NCBI RefSeq assembly: GCF_900114475.1 | Contig: NZ_FOTE01000009.1 | Coordinates: 1 to 64,000, forward strand | DNA length: 64,000 nt | Source of the DNA: Paenibacillus sp. 1_12 | GTDB lineage: Bacteria; Bacillota; Bacilli; Paenibacillales; NBRC-103111 | Reading direction: 5' to 3' | Shown here: in pieces, positions 25,948 to 35,000 of the stretch | Numbering within the stretch: position 1 is the stretch's first letter | Layout of the letters: each line of letters opens with the position of its first letter | Made by a program: the position numbers and the translations under genes | Notes under the pieces: generated by a model | What the model saw: the letters and a program-made list of their open reading frames with translations, nothing else | Database searches by the model: none | What the model was told of the DNA's origin: nothing

Positions 25948-26763
25948 ATGAATATGTCAGTCTTAATCCAAAATGATTTAACCAACCTTCTATATGAGCA
26001 GGTCACTGAGCAGTTGCTCGCTTCCGGGCATAGTAAATGCGGACTCATTCTGGCACATAGCAGTCACGTCGGATCGATTGAGCTTCAGGATTTGGAAACA
26101 CGCCTCCGAATGGAGGATTCGACGCTAAGCATCCAAACGAGCTATGAACCCAAGGAGTCGCTTCTGATTGTTGTATTGCCTGTGCAGCCTCTCTCTTACA
26201 CACACTTTCTCTCCCTCCTCATTAAGGACTTCCTGCAGCGGGCTGGCCTCTTGGAAGGACCCCTTACCGTAGCCAGCTTTCCTGAGAGCGCGGTACTGAA
26301 TGCGGCAGCAATTTCGGAAATGATAGCTATGACGAATAGACAAGATACGATAGATCGGGAAATCCGCGTGTTTCATCGCCATATTCAAGTTGAAGCCGCG
26401 CCCTCTATCGTCATGATTGATCAAAATACCGATCTGCTCGATTTCCTGTCAGCACGGCTTAGTCACCGCGGCTACGATGTGCGCCCGGCTCTGGACGGGA
26501 TGGAAGGTCTACAATTAATTAATGAAACACCTCCAGACCTTGTGATCACGGAGCTCAATCTACCCGCACTTGACGGTTATCAGCTGATTCACAGAATTCG
26601 TCAATCCCGCGCATTAAAAAATCAATGCAAAATCATGGTGCTTACCGATCTGGGACTTGAGCAGGAGTTCAGCAAATGCTTTGACTTGGGCGTCTCCGAT
26701 ATCCTTACAAAGCCATTTTCCCCCATTGAGCTGGAGGCCCGAATTCATCGGCTGCTAGCATAA
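25948..26763 (+). CDS. Regulatory protein with degenerate receiver (pseudo-receiver) domain
   Basis: A 271-residue cytoplasmic protein. The C-terminal domain (about 153-271) has the response-regulator receiver fold, with T233 and K255 in place. The phosphoacceptor aspartate is replaced: the block reads PDLVITELNLPALDGYQL with E202 where the aspartate belongs. The upstream acidic pair is D158-Q159 instead of two acids. Phosphorelay control is therefore unlikely. The N-terminal 140 residues are of unclear family. A stretch ending SLLIVVLP and PLTVASFPES faintly recalls the strand pattern of a decayed GGDEF domain. It lies between the synthase and the hydrolase-like gene, so I infer a regulator of polymer synthesis. 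Confidence 0.85.
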   Translation: MNMSVLIQNDLTNLLYEQVTEQLLASGHSKCGLILAHSSHVGSIELQDLETRLRMEDSTLSIQTSYEPKESLLIVVLPVQPLSYTHFLSLLIKDFLQRAGLLEGPLTVASFPESAVLNAAAISEMIAMTNRQDTIDREIRVFHRHIQVEAAPSIVMIDQNTDLLDFLSARLSHRGYDVRPALDGMEGLQLINETPPDLVITELNLPALDGYQLIHRIRQSRALKNQCKIMVLTDLGLEQEFSKCFDLGVSDILTKPFSPIELEARIHRLLA

Positions 26764-26786
26764 TGAAATAAAGGAGCACACCCGAT

Positions 26787-28997
26787 ATGGATGCGAAAAC
26801 AACCGTATATGCCAAATGGCTGATCCGAATACTTGCAGCACTTGTTGCAATCTACCTCGTCTGGCATTATTGGCCCGCCAAAAGAGTGGAGACTGTTCTG
26901 GCCGCCGACGGGACGCATTTGAAATTCCGTACACAGCAGGATCATATCGAAATGTATGATCAGCAAGCCTGGAACCCCTTCTTTGTTAAAGGGGTTAATC
27001 TGGGTGCCGCCCTCCCAGGTTATGAACCTGGGGATCTTCCAATTACAAAGGACCACTATTTGCTATGGTTTGGGCAAATTCAGGACATGGGCGCGAATAC
27101 AATCCGTGTATATACCATTCTGAAGCCAGTCTTCTACGATGCACTGGTCGAATACAATCAACAGCATGCCGGGAATCCACTTTATTTCATACAAGGAATA
27201 TGGTCCCCTGAAGAAGAGCTGATTGCGAAGAAAGATGCCTATATCGATCAAATCTACGATCGTTTTAAAAGTGAGATCACGGATGCTGTCGGAGCGGTGT
27301 ATGGCAGCATTAATATCCCCGAGCAATTTGGACAAGCCAGTGGAATTTATCGTTCCAATGCGGGTCCTTACCTGCTGGGCTGGCATATCGGAACCGAGTG
27401 GGATCCGGCTATGGTAAAAAACACAAATGAGCAGCATTTGGATAAAAAAGACTTTATGGGTACTTATCTGTCCGCCAAACCTCAAGCAACCCCATTCGAA
27501 AACTGGCTGGCAGAAATGCTGGATCATCTTGCCAACACGGAAGCTCCGTTCGGCTGGAAACACCCGCTCTCTTTTACGAACTGGGTAACGACCGATCCGC
27601 TGACCCACCCCGGTGAGGTACTGATCGAAGAGGATATGGTTAGTGTGGATGCAACACATCTTCAGGTCAAGGATTGGGCGGCGGGTTACTATGCGACTTT
27701 TCATGCTTATCCGTATTATCCGGATTTTTTTCGTCTGGATGAAACGCTGCAGGATGTCCGTGAAGCTGACGGTACGGTCAATACCTACAAAAGCTACCTC
27801 CGCAAGCTGAAAGCGTATCAAGCAGGTATGCCCGTTATCATAAGCGAATTCGGTGTCCCTTCTTCACTGGGCGTTGCCCATCTTGGAGGGATGGGACGCG
27901 ATCAAGGCGGACATGACGAACAGGAACAAGGCCGGATTAACGCCTCTTTGCTGCAGGATATTTACAGTGAAGGCTTTGCCGGAGCTGCCGTGTTTTCCTG
28001 GCAGGATGAATGGTTTAAACGCACCTGGAACACCATGCACTTTGAAATTCCAGCGACCCGACGCAAGCTATGGCACAATGTATTGACCAATGAGCAGCAT
28101 TTTGGACTTCTCGCTATGCTGTCTTCCAAAGATGGTCCACTTATTATCGATGGTGCTACCCGTGATTGGGATACTTTGAAATCTGCGGACAAGCAGAAGC
28201 TGGATATGACCTATCCTGGCATGAAAGAAATCACGATGACCCATGATGAATCCTATGTTTATATCAATGCCAAATTGGAGCAGCCGTTTGACCCGGAGCG
28301 CGAGCTATTGTACTTTGGTGTAGATACACTGCCTGGCGGGAACAAACATGCTAAAGAGCTGGGTGATAAACAGCTTGATGAAGGCTTGGAGACCTTGATT
28401 GTATTAGGTAAGGACGGCGAATCCGAGGTGCGAATCGCCTCTAACTATGATATGCATACCCGGGTATATGGAAGGCAGTATGGGATGAAGGCTTGGACAC
28501 CGGAGGAGTTCACTGACAATACGGGTGTATTTAATGCTTGGAAGCTGGCAGTTGGCTTGGAATTCAGCCCTCCCGATTCCAAGAAATACGGTCCTTTCGA
28601 GGAGGTTACTGTCGGCGCATTGCGTCGCGGTACTACGAATCCAGATTCGCCGCAATATAATTCGCTGTCCATGTGGCAAGCGCAAGGCGATACGATAGAG
28701 GTTAGAATTCCCTGGATGCTGCTTGGTTTCACAGACCCAAGCTCACTGCAGGTCATCAGCTACGAGGATAAAGATAAGAGGTTGTTTGCACAGCCTACAG
28801 AGGGCATTCGTCTGGTTCCATGGATTGTCGATCGTGCGACAGGCCAAATTACCGGTTTGGAAGGAACTGGCAGCTATCCGGTATCCCAACTGCCTTTGTA
28901 CAGTTGGAAGGCCTGGGATCAAGTAACTTATGTGGAACGTGTCAAGCAAAGCTATAAGCTGATGCAGCAAGCCTATCAATCGATAGGCCAAAAGTAG
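26787..28997 (+). CDS. Membrane-anchored clan GH-A-like glycoside hydrolase or transglycosylase (putative)
   Basis: A 736-residue protein with an N-terminal signal anchor (about 10-29) and a large outside part. Residues about 60-430 look like a TIM barrel: FVKGVNLGAALPG, GANTIRVYTI, then GWHIGTEWDP with E204 and VIISEFGVPSSLG with E354. These fit the acid/base and nucleophile positions of clan GH-A. A second, beta-rich domain follows (about 440-720), resembling a carbohydrate-binding or glucodextranase-like C domain. The family is not certain. It closes the HEAT-GT2-pseudoreceiver cluster, with a 23-base gap to the previous gene, so it may trim or release the polymer, as YdaJ or BcsZ do. Confidence 0.8.
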   Translation: MDAKTTVYAKWLIRILAALVAIYLVWHYWPAKRVETVLAADGTHLKFRTQQDHIEMYDQQAWNPFFVKGVNLGAALPGYEPGDLPITKDHYLLWFGQIQDMGANTIRVYTILKPVFYDALVEYNQQHAGNPLYFIQGIWSPEEELIAKKDAYIDQIYDRFKSEITDAVGAVYGSINIPEQFGQASGIYRSNAGPYLLGWHIGTEWDPAMVKNTNEQHLDKKDFMGTYLSAKPQATPFENWLAEMLDHLANTEAPFGWKHPLSFTNWVTTDPLTHPGEVLIEEDMVSVDATHLQVKDWAAGYYATFHAYPYYPDFFRLDETLQDVREADGTVNTYKSYLRKLKAYQAGMPVIISEFGVPSSLGVAHLGGMGRDQGGHDEQEQGRINASLLQDIYSEGFAGAAVFSWQDEWFKRTWNTMHFEIPATRRKLWHNVLTNEQHFGLLAMLSSKDGPLIIDGATRDWDTLKSADKQKLDMTYPGMKEITMTHDESYVYINAKLEQPFDPERELLYFGVDTLPGGNKHAKELGDKQLDEGLETLIVLGKDGESEVRIASNYDMHTRVYGRQYGMKAWTPEEFTDNTGVFNAWKLAVGLEFSPPDSKKYGPFEEVTVGALRRGTTNPDSPQYNSLSMWQAQGDTIEVRIPWMLLGFTDPSSLQVISYEDKDKRLFAQPTEGIRLVPWIVDRATGQITGLEGTGSYPVSQLPLYSWKAWDQVTYVERVKQSYKLMQQAYQSIGQK

Positions 28998-29010
28998 AAG
29001 CCACACGGTT

Positions 29011-29340
29011 TCATTCCTTCTGGTGATCTTTGCGCCATTTATTATATTGTAGAAACTCCAGAAACTGATCTTTGCTAATTCCCGATTCCATAGCTTCCCG
29101 CACGAGCTTCAGCCACTCCTCATCGAGTTCCTCTTGGGGAGTGGTTTTATTATGCAAGAACGTTTCCATGGGAACCTCAAGCACAGCGCAAATTTTCTCA
29201 AGAAAATGGATCGATGGGTTGGATTGGATATCCCTTTCGATTGAACTTAGGTAGGACTTCGCAACACCTGCCCTTTCCGCTAACTCGGTTAACGAGTATC
29301 CTTTTTCCAGACGCAATTGCTTGACTCTTTTGCCTAACAT
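29011..29340 (-). CDS. sinR: SinR-type transcriptional repressor
   Basis: A 109-residue protein with an N-terminal XRE-type helix-turn-helix (KRVKQLRLEKGYSLTELAER, then GVAKSYLSSIERD) and a C-terminal SinI-interaction hook (LDEEWLKLVREAMESGISKD followed by FLEFLQYNKWRK). Both parts match B. subtilis SinR (111 residues), the master repressor of biofilm matrix genes. It converges on the exopolysaccharide-like cluster, ending 13 bases from the hydrolase stop. A sinI-like gene lies just upstream on the same strand. The adjacency makes the cluster a natural candidate target. Confidence 0.92.
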   Translation of the reverse strand: MLGKRVKQLRLEKGYSLTELAERAGVAKSYLSSIERDIQSNPSIHFLEKICAVLEVPMETFLHNKTTPQEELDEEWLKLVREAMESGISKDQFLEFLQYNKWRKDHQKE

Positions 29341-29420
29341 AGCAGCTACTCCCCTATCTAGTGACTGACAAGACTTTTAATTATTTTAACATATTTCTAT
29401 CACTCTGTAGCTGTATGGGC

Positions 29421-29460
29421 AAAAAAAATAACACAGCAAGCGCTTGACGCTTCGTGTTAC
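29421..29460 (-). terminator. Terminator between sinI-like gene and sinR
   Basis: On the minus strand a hairpin with arms around AACACGAAGCG and CGCTTGCTGTGTT is followed by a run of eight T. It lies 32 bases after the sinI-like stop and 81 bases before the sinR start, so the antirepressor can be made without sinR. Confidence 0.75.
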
Positions 29461-29491
29461 AAGATGGGTATGGACTTGGCTTCCCTAATAT

Positions 29492-29644
29492 TCATCTAAT
29501 TTTTCGTTTATTTTGTTTTTGTAATTGTCGGATACAATGCAATACTTCTTTCTTGGAAATACCCATGCTGCGGGCCGCAATCATTAGTTGGACCCAGTTT
29601 TCGTCGAGGCTCTTCTTGAGTGCAAGTGTTGGTGAAAACGACAT
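29492..29644 (-). CDS. SinI-like antirepressor
   Basis: A 50-residue protein. From residue 13 it reads LDENWVQLMIAARSMGISKK followed by EVLHCIRQLQ. This is the SinI helix-hook domain, which in B. subtilis binds SinR and prevents DNA binding; that protein has LDQEWVELMVEAK at the same place. GGAGG lies ten bases before the ATG at 29644. It is upstream of sinR on the same strand, the classical sinI-sinR order, with a terminator between them. The C-terminus is short and basic. It would titrate SinR and thus activate matrix genes. Confidence 0.85.
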   Translation of the reverse strand: MSFSPTLALKKSLDENWVQLMIAARSMGISKKEVLHCIRQLQKQNKRKIR

Positions 29645-29751
29645 TTGCCTGATCCCTCCAGATTCCTAAAACTTAACTTGGCATAAAATAGTATTCGCCG
29701 CGAGCATTCGGTTAAAGGGGGTATGGGACAGGAAGGGCTTCTCGCTCCTTG

Positions 29752-30075
29752 TTACTTAATCAGACGAATTGTTAAGGGATATCGGTACATTTCACCTCTA
29801 TAGGCTTTAATCGATGCGATAATGATGAGGATCAGCGTGGCGATACCGATCAAAGGCAGAAGCAGAAAGCCGATAAAAACCAAGCACAAGATTCCGGCAA
29901 CAGCCGAATAAATGATGACCGATATTTGAAAATTAAGTGACTCCTGCGCATGCTCGCTTATGTAGACGGATTGATCTTTTTTAATGAGCCAGATGATCAA
30001 TGGGGCAAGAAAACCTACAATCAGGCATAAAATGTGTGACAGCAGCGCTAATATTTTGTCTTCTTCTGTTAGCAT
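29752..30075 (-). CDS. DUF4870-family small membrane protein
   Basis: A 107-residue protein with three predicted membrane segments (about 10-28, 47-72 and 73-92) and the words LSHILCLIVGFLAPLIIWLI and SEHAQESLNFQISV. The last is the conserved DUF4870 (Tic20-like) block. Function is unknown for the family. I start at the ATG at 30075, which has AGGAGG at eight bases; a second ATG three codons earlier is too close to it. Confidence 0.85.
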   Translation of the reverse strand: MLTEEDKILALLSHILCLIVGFLAPLIIWLIKKDQSVYISEHAQESLNFQISVIIYSAVAGILCLVFIGFLLLPLIGIATLILIIIASIKAYRGEMYRYPLTIRLIK

Positions 30076-30228
30076 ACCATTCACCTCCTGAATAATTGAT
30101 TAGGTTAATTTTGGATCATTTATCCGTTTAATATATAGAAGCATTCGAATTAAACCAGCATAGGTCCTTAAAATTATCCCTATATAGAGTATGTTCAAAA
30201 AGGGAAGTCGAGAACTGGGTATCTTCAA

Positions 30229-30261
30229 ACAAAAAAACGATTACCATAGTCGGTAATCGTT
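30229..30261 (-). terminator. Rho-independent terminator after gltD
   Basis: On the minus strand there is a perfect 10-bp stem AACGATTACC / GGTAATCGTT with a six-base loop, followed by TTTTTTT. It begins 23 bases after the gltD stop. Confidence 0.92.
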
Positions 30262-30283
30262 CCTGTACGATGAAGCACTATCA

Positions 30284-31774
30284 CTATGGCAAATTCGAAG
30301 ACCCCATCAAAAACCGGTCGCATTCGCGTGCAGCCTCACGACCTTCATTGATGGCCCAAACGACCAAGCTTTGCCCACGACGCATATCTCCAGCCGCAAA
30401 TACACCCTCCACATTAGTCGCATATTTGCCGTAATCAGCTTTGGCATTCGACCGCGCGTCTTTCTCAACGCCTAGCTGATCAAGAACTGTAGATTCCGGC
30501 CCCATAAAGCCCATTGCCAGCATAACCAGCTGAGCCGGATACACCTTCTCACTGCCTGGTACTTCAACGGGAATGAACCGTCCCTGCGTATCCATTTGCC
30601 ATTCGATCAGAACCGTATGCAGTTCCTTCACATGCCCGTTCTCGTCACCGACAAATTTCTTCGTATTAATCAAATATTGACGCGGATCCTGTCCCTGAAG
30701 CTGGGTGGCTTCCTCTTGCCCATAATCGACCTTAAGCACTTTCGGCCATTCCGGCCAAGGGTTGTTCGCGGGACGTTTTTCCGGTGATTTGGGCATGATC
30801 TCGAATTGCGTAACGCTTCGGCATTTATGGCGGATCGAGGTGCCTACGCAGTCCGTCCCTGTATCGCCGCCACCGATTACAATAACATCCTTGCCTTCCG
30901 CACAAATATATTGTCCATCCTGATGCTTGGAGTCAAGCAGGCTTTTCGTGTTCTTGGAGAGGAACTCCATCGCAAGATGTATACCTTTCAGCTCCCGACC
31001 CTCAATATTAAGGTCACGGCCTTTCGTAGCACCTCCGCACAATACTATCGCATCAAACTGTTCCTTGAGCTGCGCAGCCGGAATATCCTTGCCGATCTCG
31101 GTGTTGGTGATGAATGTTATGCCTTCCACTTGAAGAAGATCGACCCTCCGCTGAACATACTTTTTGTCCAACTTCATATTCGGAATCCCGTACATCAGGA
31201 GACCGCCGATACGATCGGCTCGCTCGTAGACAGTTACGGTATGACCCGCTTTATTAAGCTGTGCTGCGCAAGCCAATCCGGAAGGACCTGAGCCTATAAC
31301 CGCCACCTTCTTGCCTGTTCGAATAGTCGGAGGCTCAGGCACAACCCAGCCCTCTGCATAGCCTTTATCGATAATCGACTTTTCAATGTTCTTGATGGTA
31401 ACAGGTAATCCGCTCAAGCCCACTGTACAGGAGCCTTCACATGGTGCTGGGCAAACACGACCGGTAAATTCGGGAAAATTGTTCGTTTTATGCAGACGCT
31501 CCAACGCTTCACGCCATTCACCGCGATAGACGAGATCGTTCCATTCAGGGATCAGGTTGTTGACCGGACAGCCGGCTGCCATACCGCTAATCAAGGTGCC
31601 TGTGTGACAAAACGGGATTCCGCAGTCCATACAACGTGCACCTTGCGTTTGCAGCTTGTTTTCTGACAACGGAACACTAAATTCATTCCAATGACTAATG
31701 CGCAGCAATGGTGCAATCTCGCTTGGTGTTTGGCGCTCATATTCAATAAATCCGGTTGGTTTACCCATTCCCAT
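30284..31774 (-). CDS. gltD: Glutamate synthase (NADPH) small subunit GltD
   Basis: GltD passes electrons from NADPH through FAD and iron-sulfur clusters to GltB for making glutamate from 2-oxoglutarate and glutamine. The 496-residue protein has the N-terminal cysteine cluster [12 protein letters not shown] and [17 protein letters not shown], an FAD-binding [14 protein letters not shown] near residue 153, and the NADPH motif [13 protein letters not shown]. It ends with the GEAA-like [15 protein letters not shown]. It lies downstream of gltB but separated by 265 bases holding a large inverted-repeat element. Confidence 0.97.
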   Translation of the reverse strand: MGMGKPTGFIEYERQTPSEIAPLLRISHWNEFSVPLSENKLQTQGARCMDCGIPFCHTGTLISGMAAGCPVNNLIPEWNDLVYRGEWREALERLHKTNNFPEFTGRVCPAPCEGSCTVGLSGLPVTIKNIEKSIIDKGYAEGWVVPEPPTIRTGKKVAVIGSGPSGLACAAQLNKAGHTVTVYERADRIGGLLMYGIPNMKLDKKYVQRRVDLLQVEGITFITNTEIGKDIPAAQLKEQFDAIVLCGGATKGRDLNIEGRELKGIHLAMEFLSKNTKSLLDSKHQDGQYICAEGKDVIVIGGGDTGTDCVGTSIRHKCRSVTQFEIMPKSPEKRPANNPWPEWPKVLKVDYGQEEATQLQGQDPRQYLINTKKFVGDENGHVKELHTVLIEWQMDTQGRFIPVEVPGSEKVYPAQLVMLAMGFMGPESTVLDQLGVEKDARSNAKADYGKYATNVEGVFAAGDMRRGQSLVVWAINEGREAARECDRFLMGSSNLP

Positions 31775-31790
31775 ACCTCCATATTGGATT

Positions 31791-31805
31791 GTGAAAGCGC
31801 TTTAT
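31791..31805 (-). promoter_or_regulatory. Possible cre (CcpA) site before gltD
   Basis: GTGAAAGCGCTTTAT agrees with the Bacillus catabolite-responsive element at 13 of 15 positions and has a perfect AAAGCGCTTT core. It lies 16 bases upstream of the gltD start, close to the ribosome site, where a bound repressor could act as a roadblock. Confidence 0.35.
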
Positions 31806-31820
31806 TATTAATGTGCTTAA

Positions 31821-31946
31821 AGGTTTCATGCCATCAACATAGAGAGGTAAGAGCTGTCCGTCACCTTTACTTATCCGCTTAGGAATGGTAAAGGTGATGG
31901 AGCCAACTCGAAGCGATCCATATTTTCAAGTGATGTCATGAAACCT
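31821..31946. repeat. 126-bp nested inverted-repeat element between gltB and gltD
   Basis: The outer arms are AGGTTTCATGCCATCA (31821-31836) and TGATGTCATGAAACCT (31931-31946), 15 of 16 paired. Inside, TCACCTTTAC (31861-31870) pairs perfectly with GTAAAGGTGA (31888-31897), extended by TCC/GGA. The whole gap between the two glutamate synthase genes can fold into one long structure. It could be a miniature repeat or an RNA element that adjusts gltD relative to gltB. There is no coding potential. Confidence 0.6.
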
Positions 31947-32039
31947 GATCTAGAAGTGTAGTGCATAACTAGCGGATTGGCCAAATGATCCTGGAGAAGC
32001 GTGATTGCTCACCTTTGTTTCCATATTTTTACCGAAAAA

Positions 32040-35000
32040 TTAGTTGCCGCCGACGCGGGATACATCCTTCATATTTTCTTCAAAGGCCACAAGCATAGCT
32101 TCCTGTTGACTTAAACCGGACCGTTTGACGCGTTCAATCGCTTCAAACATCCGTTTGTAGTCCTTCGGAATGACCTTGACGAATTTCCATACGTACTCTT
32201 CCCAATTTTTCAGGACACGGTCAGCCACAGAGCTTCCTGTAAAGGTTGCATGGCGCTGAATCATATTGCGCAGCTCCTCTGCCTCAAAGGTCTCTTCGAC
32301 CTGCTCCAGATAAACCATCTCCTGGTTGCATTGGTCTTGGAAGGTGCCATGCTCATCAAGCACATAAGCCGTACCACCCGACATCCCTGCAGCAAAGTTA
32401 CGTCCTGTTGGACCTAATACCACTACACGTCCACCGGTCATGTACTCGCAGCCGTGGTCGCCCACACCTTCTACTACAGCGCGCACACCGGAGTTCCGTA
32501 CGCAGAAGCGCTCCCCTGCCATACCGCGAATATAAGCATCTCCATCGGTAGCTCCGTAGAAAGCAACGTTCCCGATAATGATGTTATCTTCCGCCGTGAA
32601 GCCCGATTGCTCCGAAGGAAAAACGATGACTTTACCACCGGACAAACCTTTGCCCACGTAGTCGTTAGCGTCCCCTTCCAGCGAGAGCGTAATGCCTTTA
32701 GGTACAAAAGCACCGAAGCTTTGACCAGCAGAGCCATTAAAATGAATGCGGATCGTATCGTTAGGCAATCCCTCACGTCCATAGCGGCGTGTGACCTCAC
32801 TGCCAAGAATCGTTCCAACAACGCGGTTCACGTTACGGATCGGAAGGATCGCATGCACGTGTTTCTTTTCTTCCAGTGCAGGTGCACAAATACTTAGCAG
32901 CTCTTTCATATCCAATGAATTTTCAAGTCCATGGTCCTGAGCCATCGAGCAGTAGCTGCCTACATCTTCACCAACCTCCGGCTTGTGCAGGAGCGGCGTC
33001 AAATCAACACCTTTGGCTTTCCAGTGGGCGATAGCTTGCTTGGTTTCCAAATATTCGGTGTGACCTACCATTTCTTCAATGGTGCGGAATCCGAGCTCAG
33101 CCATCAGCTCACGAGCATCCTGAGCCACGAAGTTCATGAAGTTCACCACATGTTCAGGGTCACCCGTGTATTTGGCACGCAGCCGCGGATTCTGTGTAGC
33201 GACGCCAACTGGACACGTATCCAAATGGCATACTCTCATCATGATACAACCAAGCGCTATCAATGGCGTAGTCGCGAATCCGAACTCTTCGGCACCCAGC
33301 AGAGCAGCAACCACCACATCGCGACCTGTCATCAGCTTGCCATCGGTTTCAACCACAATCCGGCTTCTGAGGTTGTTCAGCATCAACGTTTGATGCGTTT
33401 CGGCAAGACCCAGCTCCCATGGAAGACCTGCGTGACGAATACTTGTTTGCGGTGAAGCACCTGTTCCTCCGTCATAACCGCTGATCAAGACGACATCCGC
33501 TTTACCTTTGGCTACACCAGCCGCAATTGTACCGACACCTACCTCGGATACGAGCTTAACGCTGATTCTTGCACGCGGGTTAGCATTTTTCAAGTCGTGA
33601 ATAAGCTCAGCCAAATCCTCGATTGAATAAATATCATGATGCGGCGGCGGCGAGATCAGACCTACGCCTGGTGTAACACCGCGAACCTCGGCTACCCATG
33701 GATATACTTTCGTACCCGGGAGCTGACCGCCTTCACCCGGCTTGGCGCCTTGCGCCATTTTGATCTGAATTTCATCCGCATTCACCAGATAGTTGCTCGT
33801 TACGCCAAAGCGGCCCGATGCAACCTGCTTGATGGAGCTGCGGCGTGAATCGCCATTCTCGTCCGGTGTGAAGCGATCATAATGCTCGCCGCCCTCACCC
33901 GTGTTCGACTTGCCGCCGATTCGGTTCATAGCAATCGCCATGTCTTCATGGGTTTCCTTGGAAATGGAGCCGTAGGACATCGCACCGGTTTTGAACCGTT
34001 TGAACATCGATTCTACCGATTCGACTTCATCAATCGATATCGATGCACGCTGCGATTTGAATGAGAACAAAGCACGAAGCGACATGAATTTCTCATCTTG
34101 ACCTTGCACCAATCCAGCAAATTTTTTGTACATCTCATAATTGTTCGTTCTTACCGCCGCTTGCAGCGCATGAATCGTTTCCGGATTGTACAGATGCTCT
34201 TCGGCATTTTTACGCCATTGCAGCTCTCCACCTGTATCCAGTCCACGATCACGACCCTCTTGCTCAGAGTAAGCACGTTCATGGCGTAAAATCGCTTCCT
34301 GGGCAATCGTATCGATCTGGATTCCACTCACTGGCGTATAGGTCCATGTAAAATATTTATCGATAACGGATTGATGCAAACCGACAGCCTCAAAAATTTG
34401 TGCGCCGCGATAGCTTTGAATCGTGGAAATTCCCATTTTAGCTAAAACTTTAACAACACCTTTAGTTGAAGCCTTAACATAATTGTACAGGGCTTTTTCG
34501 ATAGTCATATCTTTCAATTTGTTCTGGCTGGACAAATCAATAAGTGTTTCCATCGCGAGATAAGGGTTAATGGCGCTCACACCATAGCCAAGCAACAGAG
34601 CAAAATGATGAACTTCACGCGGCTCCCCAGATTCTAGCAGCAAGCCGACCTTGGTACGCGTACCAACGCGAATCAGATGATGATGCAAACCAGACACAGC
34701 CAACAAAGCAGGAATAGCTGCGTTATTCGCATCCACGCCACGGTCGGACAATATGATCAGATTAGCCCCATCAACAATAGCCTCATTGGCAGCTGTATAC
34801 AAAGCTTCCATGGCTTCTTCCAGCGCCTGTGTGCCCGATGATGGATTGAATAATATCGGTAGTGTTACCGTTTTAAAGCCATCACGCTTGATCTCACGCA
34901 GTTGAGCCAGCTCGCCATTGGTTAGAATTGGAGTCGCCAAACGGATTTGACGGCAGCTTTCCGGCTCCGGCTGAATCAGGTTGCGCTCCGGTCCTACTGT

